DNA of 64,000 bases, from assembly GCA_973895155.1 (NCBI GenBank), contig OZ316898.1, forward strand, positions 11,284,001-11,348,000, written 5' to 3'. This DNA is from Marsupella aquatica. Lineage: Eukaryota; Marchantiophyta. Under the pieces are notes generated by a model that saw nothing but the letters and a program-made list of their open reading frames with translations, was not told the DNA's origin and made no database searches. Shown here piece by piece: positions 1-10,752 of this stretch; position 1 is the stretch's first letter; each line of letters starts with the position of its first letter. Both the position numbers and the translations under genes were made by a program.

Positions 1-64
1 TTGCAGCGAGGACTCTCAGAAGTAACTTGATGTTAACTCAATGCTGAGTTGCTCACTGCTGCAG

Positions 65-517
65 GAAGTATCTCGTTTAAGGCGGGAGCTGAGTAAGCAT
101 ACAAACTTGCTGAACTATGCTGAAGTGATGAAGACCAAGATCTTTGGAGATATGGTTTCCCCAATCATGCCAAAAATCCGGACATCGGTAACAGGAACCA
201 GTACAGCAAGTAGCATGAGTAGAGGTCAGTATCCAAACTGTGTGCTTTCGTACGATATCCAGGATTGCGCTTTGGGGCTTACGATGAGTTTTGTCGAGTG
301 TCAGCTTATTGTGAAGTGTTTTGTCTACGAAACAGGTCCTACGGGGACGTCTACGAAAAAAAATACTAAGACGAGAAGCGACAAAGAGAAAGTGTTCCGG
401 AAACGGGCAAAGTATTTTATAATTGCCCAAGTGGCTGCTATTTTGTTGTATGTTGTCTTTGCCGGCATTGAGGTCGAAGATGAAGGCATGGAGGATGATG
501 GTGGTGTTGACGACTAG
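65..517 (+). CDS. 3' end of a gene for a tail-anchored, coiled-coil-like protein (5' part outside window)
   Basis: I do not recognise the family. Two terminal exons fit: 65-224 (after a cag acceptor at 62-64) and 336-517. The 111-bp GT-AG intron between them keeps frame and could also be read through. The visible 113 residues begin with a charged, Leu-rich stretch (EVSRLRRELSKHTNLLNYAE), pass through a Ser/Thr-rich and then a Lys/Arg-rich linker, and end in one hydrophobic segment (FIIAQVAAILLYVVFAG) followed by an acidic tail (EVEDEGMEDDGGVDD). A basic stretch, a single membrane segment and a short tail suggest a C-terminal membrane anchor. Upstream exons must lie before base 1 because the first codons follow a splice acceptor. 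Confidence is good that this is coding and low for any function. Confidence 0.5.
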   Translation, partial: EVSRLRRELSKHTNLLNYAEVMKTKIFGDMVSPIMPKIRTSVTGTSTASSMSRGQYPNCVLSYDIQDCALGLTMSFVECQLIVKCFVYETGPTGTSTKKNTKTRSDKEKVFRKRAKYFIIAQVAAILLYVVFAGIEVEDEGMEDDGGVDD

Positions 518-535
518 TGTGCATCAAAGAGAACG

Positions 536-541
536 AATAAA
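536..541 (+). terminator. polyadenylation signal of the tail-anchored protein gene
   Basis: An AATAAA hexamer lies about 20 bases after the stop codon at 515-517, a plausible poly(A) signal for that gene. Confidence 0.4.
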
Positions 542-3216
542 AGCCTAACTCATCTTGAAAGTGAATAGCCTTCTATGACTCCGTTTGGAGGCTGCTTACA
601 AGTTATATCAGGACGTCTGATGCGATCTCTGATGACTCAGACAACATTATCTGTTTGGCCTAAGAGGGGACAGATCTGCCCTAGATTGGTAGTAGGACAG
701 GATTCAACTTGGCTACAGTGAAAGGGAATTTCTGCAGAAAGCCTAAATAGTGGTGCAGTTAGCAAAGGAGCAGCGATTGTTTAGACACATAAAATTTGGA
801 ACTTAGAGGAAACGAGGGTGTATCATAAAGTACAAGATCTTGAGGCATACAAAGTGAACTCTGGGAGCCCATGACAGTAGTCCTTTGCTCTCGCGGACCT
901 TCAAGATTCGAACAATTTTGCTCGGCATGACTAATTATCACACAGGCGTTAGGGATAAGCCCCATTTGACAAGATCCGTTTGGACCCTTTCATTTGAAAA
1001 GAACTACTCCAAGCAACTCCCCGTACTATGTTTATTACGTCAGGTTATTGAAGGCTGTTCCCAACGATATTCTCTCGAGCTCGCTTCCAGTTCATCTGCT
1101 CAAATTCAAATCCGAGTGAAATGTGCATCTTAGAGGAATCATAGAACTCATTCGCACAATTCTGGGACACTGCAAGCAACCATAGAACTCGTTCGTACAA
1201 TTCGGACACTGAAAACTTCACACCGTAGTTGCCGAGAAGTTTTCTCTGTTTTTTTCCTGATGTGGGACCACGCTAGTTTTTACTTGTACACGTGATTCAA
1301 ATTCAGTGGCCAAGAAGGTATTAAACATGAAGGATTAGCCTATTTGAGGTAATTCAGATCAGAAGTTGTGCGCCCATGTCCTCCGGTACTCTGTCCTTTG
1401 ACACGATGAAGCAACTCGATAACCTACCAGGTATCCCGCTCATTTCATATCCAGCTGGGGTATCAACAATGGCATTCTTTACACTATGTTGTGAGTATGA
1501 TCATTGTAACATAGATAGTTATTTGAATGAGACCAGATATAGCCTCTTCCACGCGTGATTTCCTGTTCTTGCTTTGTGGTTCCCAATTCCATTGGAATTC
1601 AACTAGGTGTTGACGTCTGTCAGGGTGGAAGAAATTCCTCTGGAGGTGAAATCACCAAGTTTGATTATGCGGAGGCCTTTGTAGCCACAAAACGTGCGAC
1701 AGTCCAGATGCCTTTGCCTAGTTCAGAAACTTGCACTGCAACAAGAAATGGAGACCTAGAGAAATGGAAACGCAGTATCATAAGTCGTTCGACACGGCGA
1801 TTTACGAGTCAAATTGAGAAGTGTAGTAATTCGTATGTTCCTTATGGGTCAAATTGAAAGTTAAGCAATTGCTGTAAAATTCAGCAATTGGTATGATAAG
1901 ACTATGAGCTACAATCGGGAGTCGTTTGCTCGAGTCGATCCTATGATTCAGGACAGGACCAGCATGATTGTTGTGCACATTCCACGCCCGCAGTGGCAGT
2001 AGACTCTAGTCATTTTCTACCTCGGGGAATGGACAATCTTTGTCCTCATCACCGGAACAACTAAGGAACAAACTGCCCCCATTTCAAGTTAATCAGGAGG
2101 TTCCCGAGACTCTTACAGTCCTTGCGATTGCAAATCAACCTTCAGGACATTGAAAGTCTCCATGTCTCCCTCTTGTTCAAGCCGTCATGCATGATCACAG
2201 TATATTGCTTTCTGGGGGCTCATCGTTATGTTTTCTACTTCAAATATAGGCCCTTCCAGTGGGACATAAAGTTACTCAAAAGTACCTTCTTCAGAGCTGA
2301 TTTCCAGGATGACTGAAGGAGTAACCCACTAGGTCGGTGGGTTGCTCACCTCTTTTCTTGCTTTGTTCTGTCCCCACCTTGGGAATTCTGAGGAAAATTC
2401 GACCTCAGTTCTTCTCCCGACTTTTTCGTTTTTTCAACAGAGTGACGGACAGAGGGACGGACACGAACTTCTAAACAAGGGGTCTATCGGATCGTCTAAT
2501 TTGTCTCGGCAGCCCTGGCGATGACGAATGCCTCTATAAGTTGTTTGTGTCCTTGTGTCCTCAGTAGCGTGAGCTTCAGGCGAGAGCAGTCAAACCCTCC
2601 TCCCCTTGTACAAATCTAGACAATTTCTACCCTGCCCTTATCTTGCAGAAACTTGCAGTGCTGCCATCGGGGACAATGTAGAGATGTGGGAAATCAGTGA
2701 AATTCAGGGATCGACATCCCCAGCACCATAGTCGAAGACTGACTGCACTGCTAACATGGCATGATTTAATAGGATAATAACCTGCGGAAACGTCGCATCT
2801 TTCAGTCTCTCAAATTTACCTGTGGACATCAAGTGAAAGACTTCCAGAAGACACTAAAGGCTGTGGCATGGCATGATTTGAACTGTTGACAACGCACGGT
2901 GGACAAATTTCTCGACAAAAACTCCAGATGACAATCATCCCATGACAAGTAGAAAAAAGATTCGAAGGACCCGAGGTTATATTACCAAGGAAGTGGGAGC
3001 AAACTATATTCGGATTTCTTCACCACATAAATGGTCATATGTACAAGTTGAGGCAATGCCCTAACATTCAATGTAAAATGTGCAGTACAGGACAAAAACA
3101 TTTCTCCGCTTCAAAGTACACTAGACGACTCTCCCAGAAAAGCTGGAGACGAACGGATTGTGCAATTTTTCACATTAAAGCTGTTAACAGTTCGAATCCA
3201 CTCAAATGATGAGCAT
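542..3216. other. intergenic, no gene recognised
   Basis: Only short open frames without family resemblance or convincing splice structure are visible. I see no long repeat and no RNA gene. The right part should hold the 3' UTR of the minus-strand DSS1 gene. Confidence 0.5.
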
Positions 3217-3486
3217 TCAGGACGCTGGGGCTGCTCGTACTGCTGGTGCAGGTGCCACTGGAAACCCCGACGCGCGTTCCAGCTCCTCTTTCAGCTGCTG
3301 GGAGAAATCGTCATTGACATCGTCATCATCCCAGTCATCTTCCCATTGTTGCAGGGCGAGCTTCTCTCCTTCTGCATCATCCCACTCCTCATTCTCGAAC
3401 TCCTCAAATTCATCGTCATCCTCAAACAGATCGAGTCGAGCGTCCTCTGTAGCGTCCGTTGAGGCTGTATCCGTGGGATTGGCCAT
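3217..3486 (-). CDS. DSS1: DSS1/SEM1 family protein (26S proteasome lid subunit, BRCA2-binding family)
   Basis: The 89-residue acidic protein starts [11 protein letters not shown] and carries both family hallmarks in order: [18 protein letters not shown] (about residues 17-34) and [18 protein letters not shown] (about 45-62), followed by KEELERA. DSS1/SEM1 is a small disordered protein of the 26S proteasome lid that also binds BRCA2, the TREX-2 complex and other partners. The C-terminus carries an Ala/Pro-rich extension ([15 protein letters not shown]) beyond the usual end. I chose the internal Met at 3486 because the 63 residues upstream in the open frame look like translated leader and the family always begins a few residues before the acidic block. 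The coding region is a single exon. An intronless retrocopy cannot be excluded, but the frame is intact. Confidence 0.94.
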   Translation of the reverse strand: MANPTDTASTDATEDARLDLFEDDDEFEEFENEEWDDAEGEKLALQQWEDDWDDDDVNDDFSQQLKEELERASGFPVAPAPAVRAAPAS

Positions 3487-4387
3487 TTCCGAACCCGTCC
3501 TTAAGCTGCGATACCAACAAGAGTTGAGAAAAGGCTCAAAGAGGTATATACAGGAAAAATGAGACAGAAGACAGCGGGGGCCAAGCAATTGCATCCGACA
3601 TAGAAAGCACTCAACCTGCCTGAACCCTAATTCTTTTTTCCTCTCTCGGTACGACCTTGGCAATTCAAGCCACACAATCCGTCTCTACGTCAATAGATAT
3701 GACGACCAACCCCCGAGACCGATGAATGGAAAAAGAAGCTCCCTGTGCCTGCTGCGAATGACAGGAAAAGGATCGGATCTGCCACAATATTATGATGTAT
3801 ACCAAACGACAGTTTCGCCTAGGTTTCGACAATAAGTTCTTTGCCTTTATGCGTTAAATGCAATCGAAACAATGAGTGAGGATCAAGAAGTCAAGCTCAG
3901 CAAACCAGCGAATCGAAGTACTAACGGTCAAATTTGAATGACATATTCTTAAAACCCGGAAGATTTCAATTTCTTTGTTCAAGCTCAGCTCGACTGACAA
4001 GACACATAGCATAATTCGTTTATCATCCCAGCTGAGTAGATTCACACAAACACAACACCAAAACCGGCTCAACCTGATCGCAGCAGCAGTGCCTAAACAT
4101 TGACCCTCCTAATTGCAGCAATCGTCGTGATGGAACATTGAAGGCAGAAGACGTGCCACAACTCAGCAGTGAGACCCCAACCTAATCCCATCACTATTTA
4201 ACAACAAACATTGAAGGCAAGGCAGAAGAAGAAAGTGAAGAAGACCCACAATGTAACAGAACGGCTGAAACGGTGGCACACCTGTGAAGCGGCCCGTGAG
4301 AAAAAAGCTCCCGAGGATTCGATCTTCAGGCAGAGCGTTTCAGCGTGAAGAAACAGAGGATTGTGATTCTAAAGAGGATGCCAATAA
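3487..4387. other. 5' flank of DSS1, no further gene
   Basis: This should contain the leader and promoter of the minus-strand DSS1 gene. No other coding sequence or repeat was recognised. Confidence 0.5.
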
Positions 4388-4620
4388 GCTCCACCTTAGC
4401 GACGATGGAACATGATACATTTCACCGTGCCTAACTGCACCATATATAAGTGCATGTTAAGGGTAACTGCATGTCATCCGTTGTTCGCTACAACCAGCAA
4501 AGACAGGTCCCCCATTAGCAACGACGGAACATGATACATTTCACCGTGCCTAACTGCTCCATATACAAGTGCATATCATGGATAACTGCATGTCACCCTT
4601 GTTCCCTATAACTAGCCATA
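4388..4620. repeat. 119-bp tandem duplication
   Basis: Two diverged copies are offset by 119 bp. Each contains the shared blocks GGAACATGATACATTTCACC, CGTGCCTAACTGC and GATAACTGCATGTCA-like sequence. It abuts the MITE-like element on its right. Confidence 0.8.
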
Positions 4621-4624
4621 GCAG

Positions 4625-5054
4625 TCTAGTAATTGCTCTCAAAATGTGACAATATAGGGTGTAATATGTCACTCCATGGACCATACCATGATAACTCTAA
4701 TTATCCTGCGTAAATTCTTGAGTGTTATAACAAAATGTGACAATATGAGAATGTCCATTCTCTGAATATTAATAGAGATTATGACACATCATGCATGATT
4801 ATCATTTTATCATACATAACATCCAATTTTTCCATCCACATGGATTCTGGTGGGGCCCTACAGTCAGGGTCTAGAGGCTTCACTCTAAACCTAGACCCCA
4901 ACTCTAGCTTCCCATATATAGCAATTTATTAGTAAGAAAGAGTGTAATATGCACTCCATAGTCCATACCCTGATAAGTAGTTATTCTATAAACATCCTTG
5001 AGTGTTATTCATAGTACATTGTAGATTGTCACATTTTGATATGCAATTACCAGG
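4625..5054. mobile_element. MITE-like non-autonomous DNA element, about 430 bp
   Basis: The left end (4625-4653) and right end (5024-5054) are inverted copies sharing GTAATTGC, then a slightly variable spacer, then AAAATGTGACAAT. The element is AT-rich and has no coding capacity. An internal direct repeat (about 4655-4735 and 4942-5010) shares TGTAATAT, ACTCCAT, CCATACC, TGATAA and TTGAGTGTTAT, and the AAAATGTGACAATAT block recurs at about 4733. Size and structure fit a MITE. No unambiguous target duplication was found, so the superfamily is open. Confidence 0.65.
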
Positions 5055-6780
5055 ACACCAGCCAGACTGCTGGAGCTTTGCTTCACTGTCTCCTATTCCA
5101 CCCCAACTATACCTGCGCCACTAGGGTCAAGGTCGCCAAGGTCCCGAGGCTTCACCCTAAACCACAAGCCCTTATCCTAACTGTTGATCAGGCTTTATAA
5201 GATAAATTTGGGATTGGGAGCTTGGATGGATAGAAACCAGGTAAGTCAGTTTATTGTTGAGTGGGGCCTTAGTTACTTTGCCGTCATGGGTGACTCTCAA
5301 GCGCTTTTACTCTTTGGTCTTTGTGGGGTTTTCTCCTCGGTTTTCTCCCCTTTACTGGATGTCGTACCCTTAGGGTTCTTGCCCTCCCTGAGTGGCGCTT
5401 TTTGTTCTTTGGTAGAGTGATGTGTAACGGATGGGGATGGACGGAAGTTTGATGTGTGCCATATGACATGCCAAATCTCGATGGACACAACTGAAATGTT
5501 TAAATCTACTTGCATAATATGTTTTACACTTGTGTTCCAAAGATGACACGTAAACATACATTTGATCGGTAGTAGGTTTTTAATAGATTCCTCGAGTCTT
5601 CTGTCCATGCAATGGCCTCTCTTCTCATTAACAAAGGATTTGGGTTCCCTTTCTTACTTCAGTTAGGGTGTGTGCAACCAAATATTTACACTTTAATATC
5701 ATGACAGTAAAAGGTTTCATGACATACCTACATTGTATAGTTCTTGTGTCCATATGAATAGCAATGTCAAACTTCAGTCTGAGCTTCCACTGCCAACATT
5801 TTTTGTTGTTTTCAATGTAAGTACACTGGAAAATGCAATTTTTCCTGAATGCTTGAACCTAAACAACAAATATATAATTTCTGACTGTAGATATTAAGTG
5901 TATACATGCATAATGTACACTATGGGCATTTATTGATAAGTGCAACCGACTAGTGCACATAGTAGTTTCATGATTGTACTTATCCAGTTAAATTGTGTAG
6001 TATGAGGACCACAGCTATGAGAAGTCCAATATATGTGTGCGGCTGACAGCACATATGGGAAGTGCATATTATATTCCTCTGCACTTATAGTGTAATAAAA
6101 TAAGTACTTTGCAAGAGCCTTTCTTCTTGGGAAGATGCATTTTGACACTGTAGACTGTAGGAATAGACTGCTTTCCTGCTGGTTTTTTCTAGTGATGTCT
6201 TTGAAAAACAAAACCAAAAAAATCCCAACCTCACTGATTAACCCCACAACAACATCACTAAAGAGAATCCCCGATGATGGAGAAAATCCCACCGAAACAA
6301 TGTTTAAATGTGGTTCACAGTATGAGCCATAGTGTCTGCATCTGCAGTATGTCAAGGTCCAAGCTCCACAGTATATGTGGCAATCTTCATTCACTTCATT
6401 CCAGAGTTTGCACTTGGAAAGAGTGGACTCTTATTTCTTATACATTTCTGTACATTTGTCTAGGTAACCTTAGATGCTATGAGAGCATCTTCCTGCAATG
6501 CTAGTTAAAGTGAACCTGGATAACTTCTCTAGAGACCTCTTGTAACCTGCAATGGAGGACAAAGCCCAAACACCCAAGAATTGGAATTGTTGAAATGTCC
6601 TAAATGGCTCTGCCCTTGTATGACAACATAAGGGTAGGCTTTTTTGCTGCCCTCATTATTGTGTGGCCCTCACCCTTCCTAACTTGTGCTTGCAGACAGG
6701 AGGTGGGTGTCAGTGAAGGAACACACATCTAATTCAAATGACTGCATCTCACCAACACTGAGGCAGACTAAAGGTGCATC
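5055..6780. other. intergenic, no gene recognised
   Basis: AT-rich sequence with only short open frames. The block at about 5145-5170 (GAGGCTTCACCCTAAACC) resembles one inside the MITE-like element at about 4872-4893. Confidence 0.45.
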
Positions 6781-7265
6781 TGAGAAACTCTAACTTAACT
6801 GAGCCTGGGTTAACAAACATTTTTATGATGAATAAAAATCAAGGCTACAAGATGTGCTTTCCATCAAGCCAAACATCTCCTATTTTTGTTAAGGATCAAT
6901 TGCATGTACAAATTTTCAAAGTCAGCTATCTTTTTGTGAATGTTTACCCATTTTTTGTAATCAGCAATGATCAACCTTTGATTTCTCCCTAGTACTGGAT
7001 GATAGTTGTCGATCCTGGTACCATTAGAAGCTCCTTGAGATGTCCTTTCCAGCCCAATGAGCCAAACATCGTCCATTTGGGTTGAGATCATTGCATGTAC
7101 AAATTTATGAAGTCAACTGTCTTTTCTTGAATGTTTGCACATTTTCTGCAATCAGCGATATTGACCTGTGATGTCTCTATGAATATTGGATGATAAATTT
7201 CAATCCTGATAACACTAGAAGCACTTTGAGATGTGCTCTCCAATGAGCCTAGCACCCCCAGTTTT
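6780..7265. repeat. about 190-bp diverged tandem repeat (2-3 copies)
   Basis: TTGCATGTACAAATTT occurs at about 6900 and 7092, followed in both copies by related blocks: AAGTCA, GAATGTTT, AATCAGC, TGATTTCTC-like and GGATGATA. A third partial unit lies upstream around 6850 (GATGTGCTTTCCATCAAGCC against GATGTCCTTTCCAGCCCAATGAGCC). No coding function is apparent. Confidence 0.7.
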
Positions 7266-8109
7266 CATAGAGTATCTCAACATATATAAAATAATGCCAA
7301 AGTTAGCTTTCTTTCTTTGAATGTCTTTTCTAACTTAGTCCTCTTTAATTGCCAATGTTGAAGACCTAGAACTTGACTAACGAACGAGCTAACGAATAGC
7401 TCAAGCAGGTCACCCCATTGCCTCTTATTTTGGCATTGTCAAGAAATGAGGAAAAGACATCTACAACAGGTTGTTACTAAGCAAAATCTACAGAGTCATC
7501 AAGTGGATGGTACTCAAAGCAAAAACCTAGGGTGGAGAGAGAACTTAGCATTACTTTTCAAGCTATGAATCAAAGAATTCCCTCAAGTTTATTGTCCTAA
7601 GCAGACAATGCAAACCTAAGAAAGGCATCCAATTGGTGGAAGAATTGTTCTGTGATTATGCTTAGATGTACCAAGAAGGACTGTAGCTTGAATCCATTCA
7701 ACATTGCCACAATGGAGTACGTAGAAGGGTTCAGTTGACAGTTGGCCATGGTCGTAAGAAAACTGCATGGGCTGGTTGGATATATCCTCTTATTTGTGAA
7801 GGGTTTACCAGCTTGCCAAAGTTGTTGGTTTAAAGTTTTTCCCTTTAACTCTAAGAATGATTGCTACAAATATTTTGAGATATATAGTCCATGAGACATT
7901 CTCAAGGGACCACAAATATGTCACCTGGTGAACAATAATAAGAATTTTGATGAACTGATGATGCCATGCTGATACAGACTTTCCAAGATCACAACAACAT
8001 TGTCATTTGGTCTCAAGCAAGGAAGTTGATGTGTTCTCCAGCCAAGTAGAAATATATTGAATGAGTAACAGCACATCACATAATGGGTGTTCTACATAGA
8101 GGCATTGAT

Positions 8110-8667
8110 TATGGAGAACTGAATGATGATATCACTGAGAACATGGATGAGACTCATTTTGTCATAAATACGGACAATGGAAAAACCTTAGGCTTTTGAG
8201 GTGATAGCAATGTGAAGTATTCTGATGTGGTATCTGGTGGTGAAGGGATGACAATGTATGTGAAGGTTTTGGGTGGTGTGAATGCCAAAATTCAACCCCT
8301 GTTTATGATTTTCAATAATTCATTGTCTTCATATGATTCCATTGGCTATGTGTTTGACAATGTGCATGGATCAAGTTTCTTACAAGAGTACCCCATCTTC
8401 TTTCATGACCAGTGCTTGTTTGAAAGAGTATACATTGAAAGGGGAGCAAGCACACCTGATATTCAAAGGAGAGTCAAGATTCCATCAAGGAATAATTGCA
8501 AAGGGCACAACCAGACACCAACTTCCATTGCAGCTTTGCAAGAAATTATGATAGATATCAGGTATCTACCAGCAAATCCAACTCTCCTTTGCCAACCCAC
8601 TGATTCATTTATGATTTCAAAGATACGATGTCTCGAAAAAGAGGTGGAAACACCGGGGGTGGGGTGA
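8110..8667 (+). pseudogene. remnant pogo/DDE_1-type transposase
   Basis: The frame from about 8110 reads NMDETHFVINTDNGKTLGF, then a TGA stop at 8197-8199, then VKYSDVVSGGEGMTM, IFNNSLSSYDSIGYVFDN, NNCKGHNQTPT and LCQPTDSFMISKI. These blocks, in this order, match a DDE transposase family that I recall from fungal and oomycete genomes. The first acidic residue (MDET, codon 8146-8148) and the third (QPTD) are present. The second, expected as VDNC.GHN, reads NNCKGHN and lacks the Asp. The stop fits CGA to TGA, as from CpG decay. Fragments may reach back to about 7440, with several stops and no clear helix-turn-helix. A 13-bp-arm hairpin follows at 8664-8692. It is a dead copy. Confidence 0.72.
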
Positions 8668-8692
8668 TATGTTCACGAAAGTGACATATCAC

Positions 8693-9281
8693 GTGCGACA
8701 AACTATAGGGCCATTTAATGGTTTTAATGGAAGACTTATTAAGTTGTCATTGGAAATATAGTAAGGGTCATTTAATTTCAAAATGCATATGTGTCATCAA
8801 TGTCTCCCTCCAACCTATACTCTCAAGGGAGGACCAAGATCTGTGGGCCTAAGTAAAGTATATATTATCCTAATCTAATCAAGAGTTAACTAACCCCAGT
8901 GAAGCCAAACTAACTATAGTTGGGACTCAAGTCAATTCCTAGCATTTTGACATTGGCAAGGGACTATGTAACTAAGTTGAACAGTACAGTCTGTTTACAA
9001 ACATGACATGTCTTATGCATGAAAATCAATGATAACGTTCAATCTGTCTCTCAACAATGTATGGTTTGAAAATCAACTTGCCCTAGAGCTTTAGAATATA
9101 TAACATACAAAGTATCGAGTGAATTTTGAAGGGAGTTGAGTTGGGCTTAACATTGGTGCTACTGTTGAAGTGGCTCGTGATGTTGGTGAACTAGGTGGAG
9201 AACTAGCTCAACCCACTTCTCTTTGAATTGTATGTCGTTATGAGACATAGGGGACACGTGTAAGGAAACTAAACAAAAGGC
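8693..9281. other. spacer between transposase remnant and TIR transposon
   Basis: AT-rich sequence with no gene or repeat recognised. It ends at the TA target dinucleotide (9282-9283) of the next element. Confidence 0.4.
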
Positions 9282-9283
9282 TA

Positions 9284-9323
9284 CCGTCTTCCCCCGAACA
9301 CAGCGCCCGGGCGCTGTGTTTGA
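9284..9323 (+). repeat. left terminal inverted repeat of the Tigger-like element
   Basis: The outer 32 bases match the right end perfectly. The TIR contains a perfect 24-bp palindrome (AACACAGCGCCC and its complement), so each end can fold on itself. Related GC palindromes and GAACACAACG-type motifs continue to about 9450. Confidence 0.9.
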
Positions 9324-9454
9324 AAGTTTTGATTTTTGGGTCCTGGTGTTAAAAAGTTACTTTTCTTCGAACACAACGTCACTTTTACACAACGCCCGGG
9401 CGCTGTGTTCGAACTTGGCTTTGTGTTCGGGGATGTCGTTGTGTTCGGGGGACC

Positions 9455-9840
9455 GTTCTTGCATGTTCCTTTACAATCAAAGTGTTCATAGTGGACACCG
9501 GCGTCAAAGCCCGGATGCGGCAGCTTCGACTCCGTTGCGAGTAGGGAGCCGATCTGTTGCGAGTAGGGAGCCAATCTGTTGCATCAATCTGTTGTGAGTA
9601 GGGAGCCGTGAATGCGAATACGAGGTCGTTGGACCGGATGGTGTAGCTGCAGTACGTCTGATTGCCGGTCGTCTGATCCAATTTTGCCATGAGGTTCATG
9701 CCCAGCCCCCATGAGAACCGTCGCCAGGTGTTGGACGTGTCGCCGCACCAGAACTCCACATGATGGAATTTCTCGACCGCAAACCGGTCGCTCAGCGGAT
9801 TCTTCCTTACGAAATTCTTGAATCCTACCAAATTCAAACC
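9455..9840 (-). pseudogene. captured fragment of 4-hydroxyphenylpyruvate dioxygenase (HPPD)
   Basis: The minus-strand frame at 9592-9840 reads LVGFKNFVRKNPLSDRF, KFHHVEFWCGDTSNTWRRFS, WGLGMNLMAKLDQTTGNQTY and RSNDLVFAFTAPYS. This is collinear with the N-terminal domain of plant HPPD, the tyrosine-catabolism enzyme that makes homogentisate for plastoquinone and tocopherol. After TAPYS, three short copies of a GAGTAGGGAGCC-type unit (9540-9608) interrupt the match. HPPD similarity resumes in another frame at 9455-9526 (KLPHPGFDAGVHYEHF). The C-terminal domain with the iron ligands is absent. It lies wholly inside the transposon, antisense to the transposase, so it is a captured exon piece and not a working gene. 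Confidence 0.9.
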
Positions 9841-9919
9841 ACCGCCCAAAGAATTCGGGATCGCAATCATACACAGTATGGATCCAGAGGTTGACAGTGG
9901 CTTTGAACTCATCCGGCAC

Positions 9920-10440
9920 AAGAATTAAATGGCATTTATACCTGACAGAAACCAAAATCTCGGATTGGACATGAAGCGATTCAGTCAAAATGCCTTGCGT
10001 TGAACCCGTCTGCACCCTGGCGGCATTCATTTCTGATTCCAAATCCTCAAGAACGTATTGAAGGTCCCTGTGCATCTCCAGTTGTGCGAGAAGCTCATTC
10101 TACACATGAAGAAGAGAAGAATATAATGGTGAATTCTGTATTAATCTTAGAATGTTGTTGTCATCCGTGTCGAGCTTAACATCTGTGTCGAGCTTAACTG
10201 ACAATTTTGCAACCAGGATACTTCTCACACATGTCTTTGCAAATATCAATTGCACTTCTTTCGCGAAAGGATGCAATGCCGCACAGTAATTCAAATTTTT
10301 GGATACACGAACCCCGGTCCAAGAACGATGATGAGTTACCCTACCTTTAGATTTAGATTCTCTATCTGAACCTTGCTTAAATATCGCTTGATCTTTGCTC
10401 AATTCTTCATTTAGTTCTCTTGTGACCTCCTCAATCTGTG
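9920..10440 (-). pseudogene. possible captured exons of a coiled-coil protein
   Basis: Two minus-strand blocks look like exons. One (about 10345-10438) reads QIEEVTRELNEELSKDQAIF then KQGSDRESKSK and ends at a GT donor. The other (about 9955-10100) reads NELLAQLEMHRDLQYVLEDL and further to ESLHVQSEILVSVR, again before a GT donor. Both are charged and heptad-like. A further CPNCRDIF-containing piece is visible at about 10540-10650. I do not recognise the source gene. They lie between the BRCT and HPPD fragments on the same strand and could belong to the BRCT gene or to a separate capture. Confidence 0.35.
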
Positions 10441-10752
10441 AACAGTGTCAACAAAGAATGATTCCGGAACTTTAAGTCAAAATCAAACCAATGACGGTCT
10501 TCCATTTTTCCAACGAACCGAGGGATTGTCATCAGAAACAAAAATGTCTCGACAGTTAGGGCACTGTGGAAGCAAATAGAAGCTCTCGACAACTCTCACA
10601 CCTTTTCTAGAATGTTGCCAACAACAATATGGCCCAGACATACTCCATTAAATTAAATGGCACTTTGGAACTTTATATAGTTGTGCAAATCAATACATCC
10701 AGGCGCAATTGCACTGCGGCACAAATCAAACTATGATCCTCAATCGTAACTC

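Noticed and set aside
3160-3562. Plus-strand frames across the DSS1 gene (Ser-rich peptides)
   Set aside because: Mirror images of the acidic minus-strand DSS1 coding sequence.
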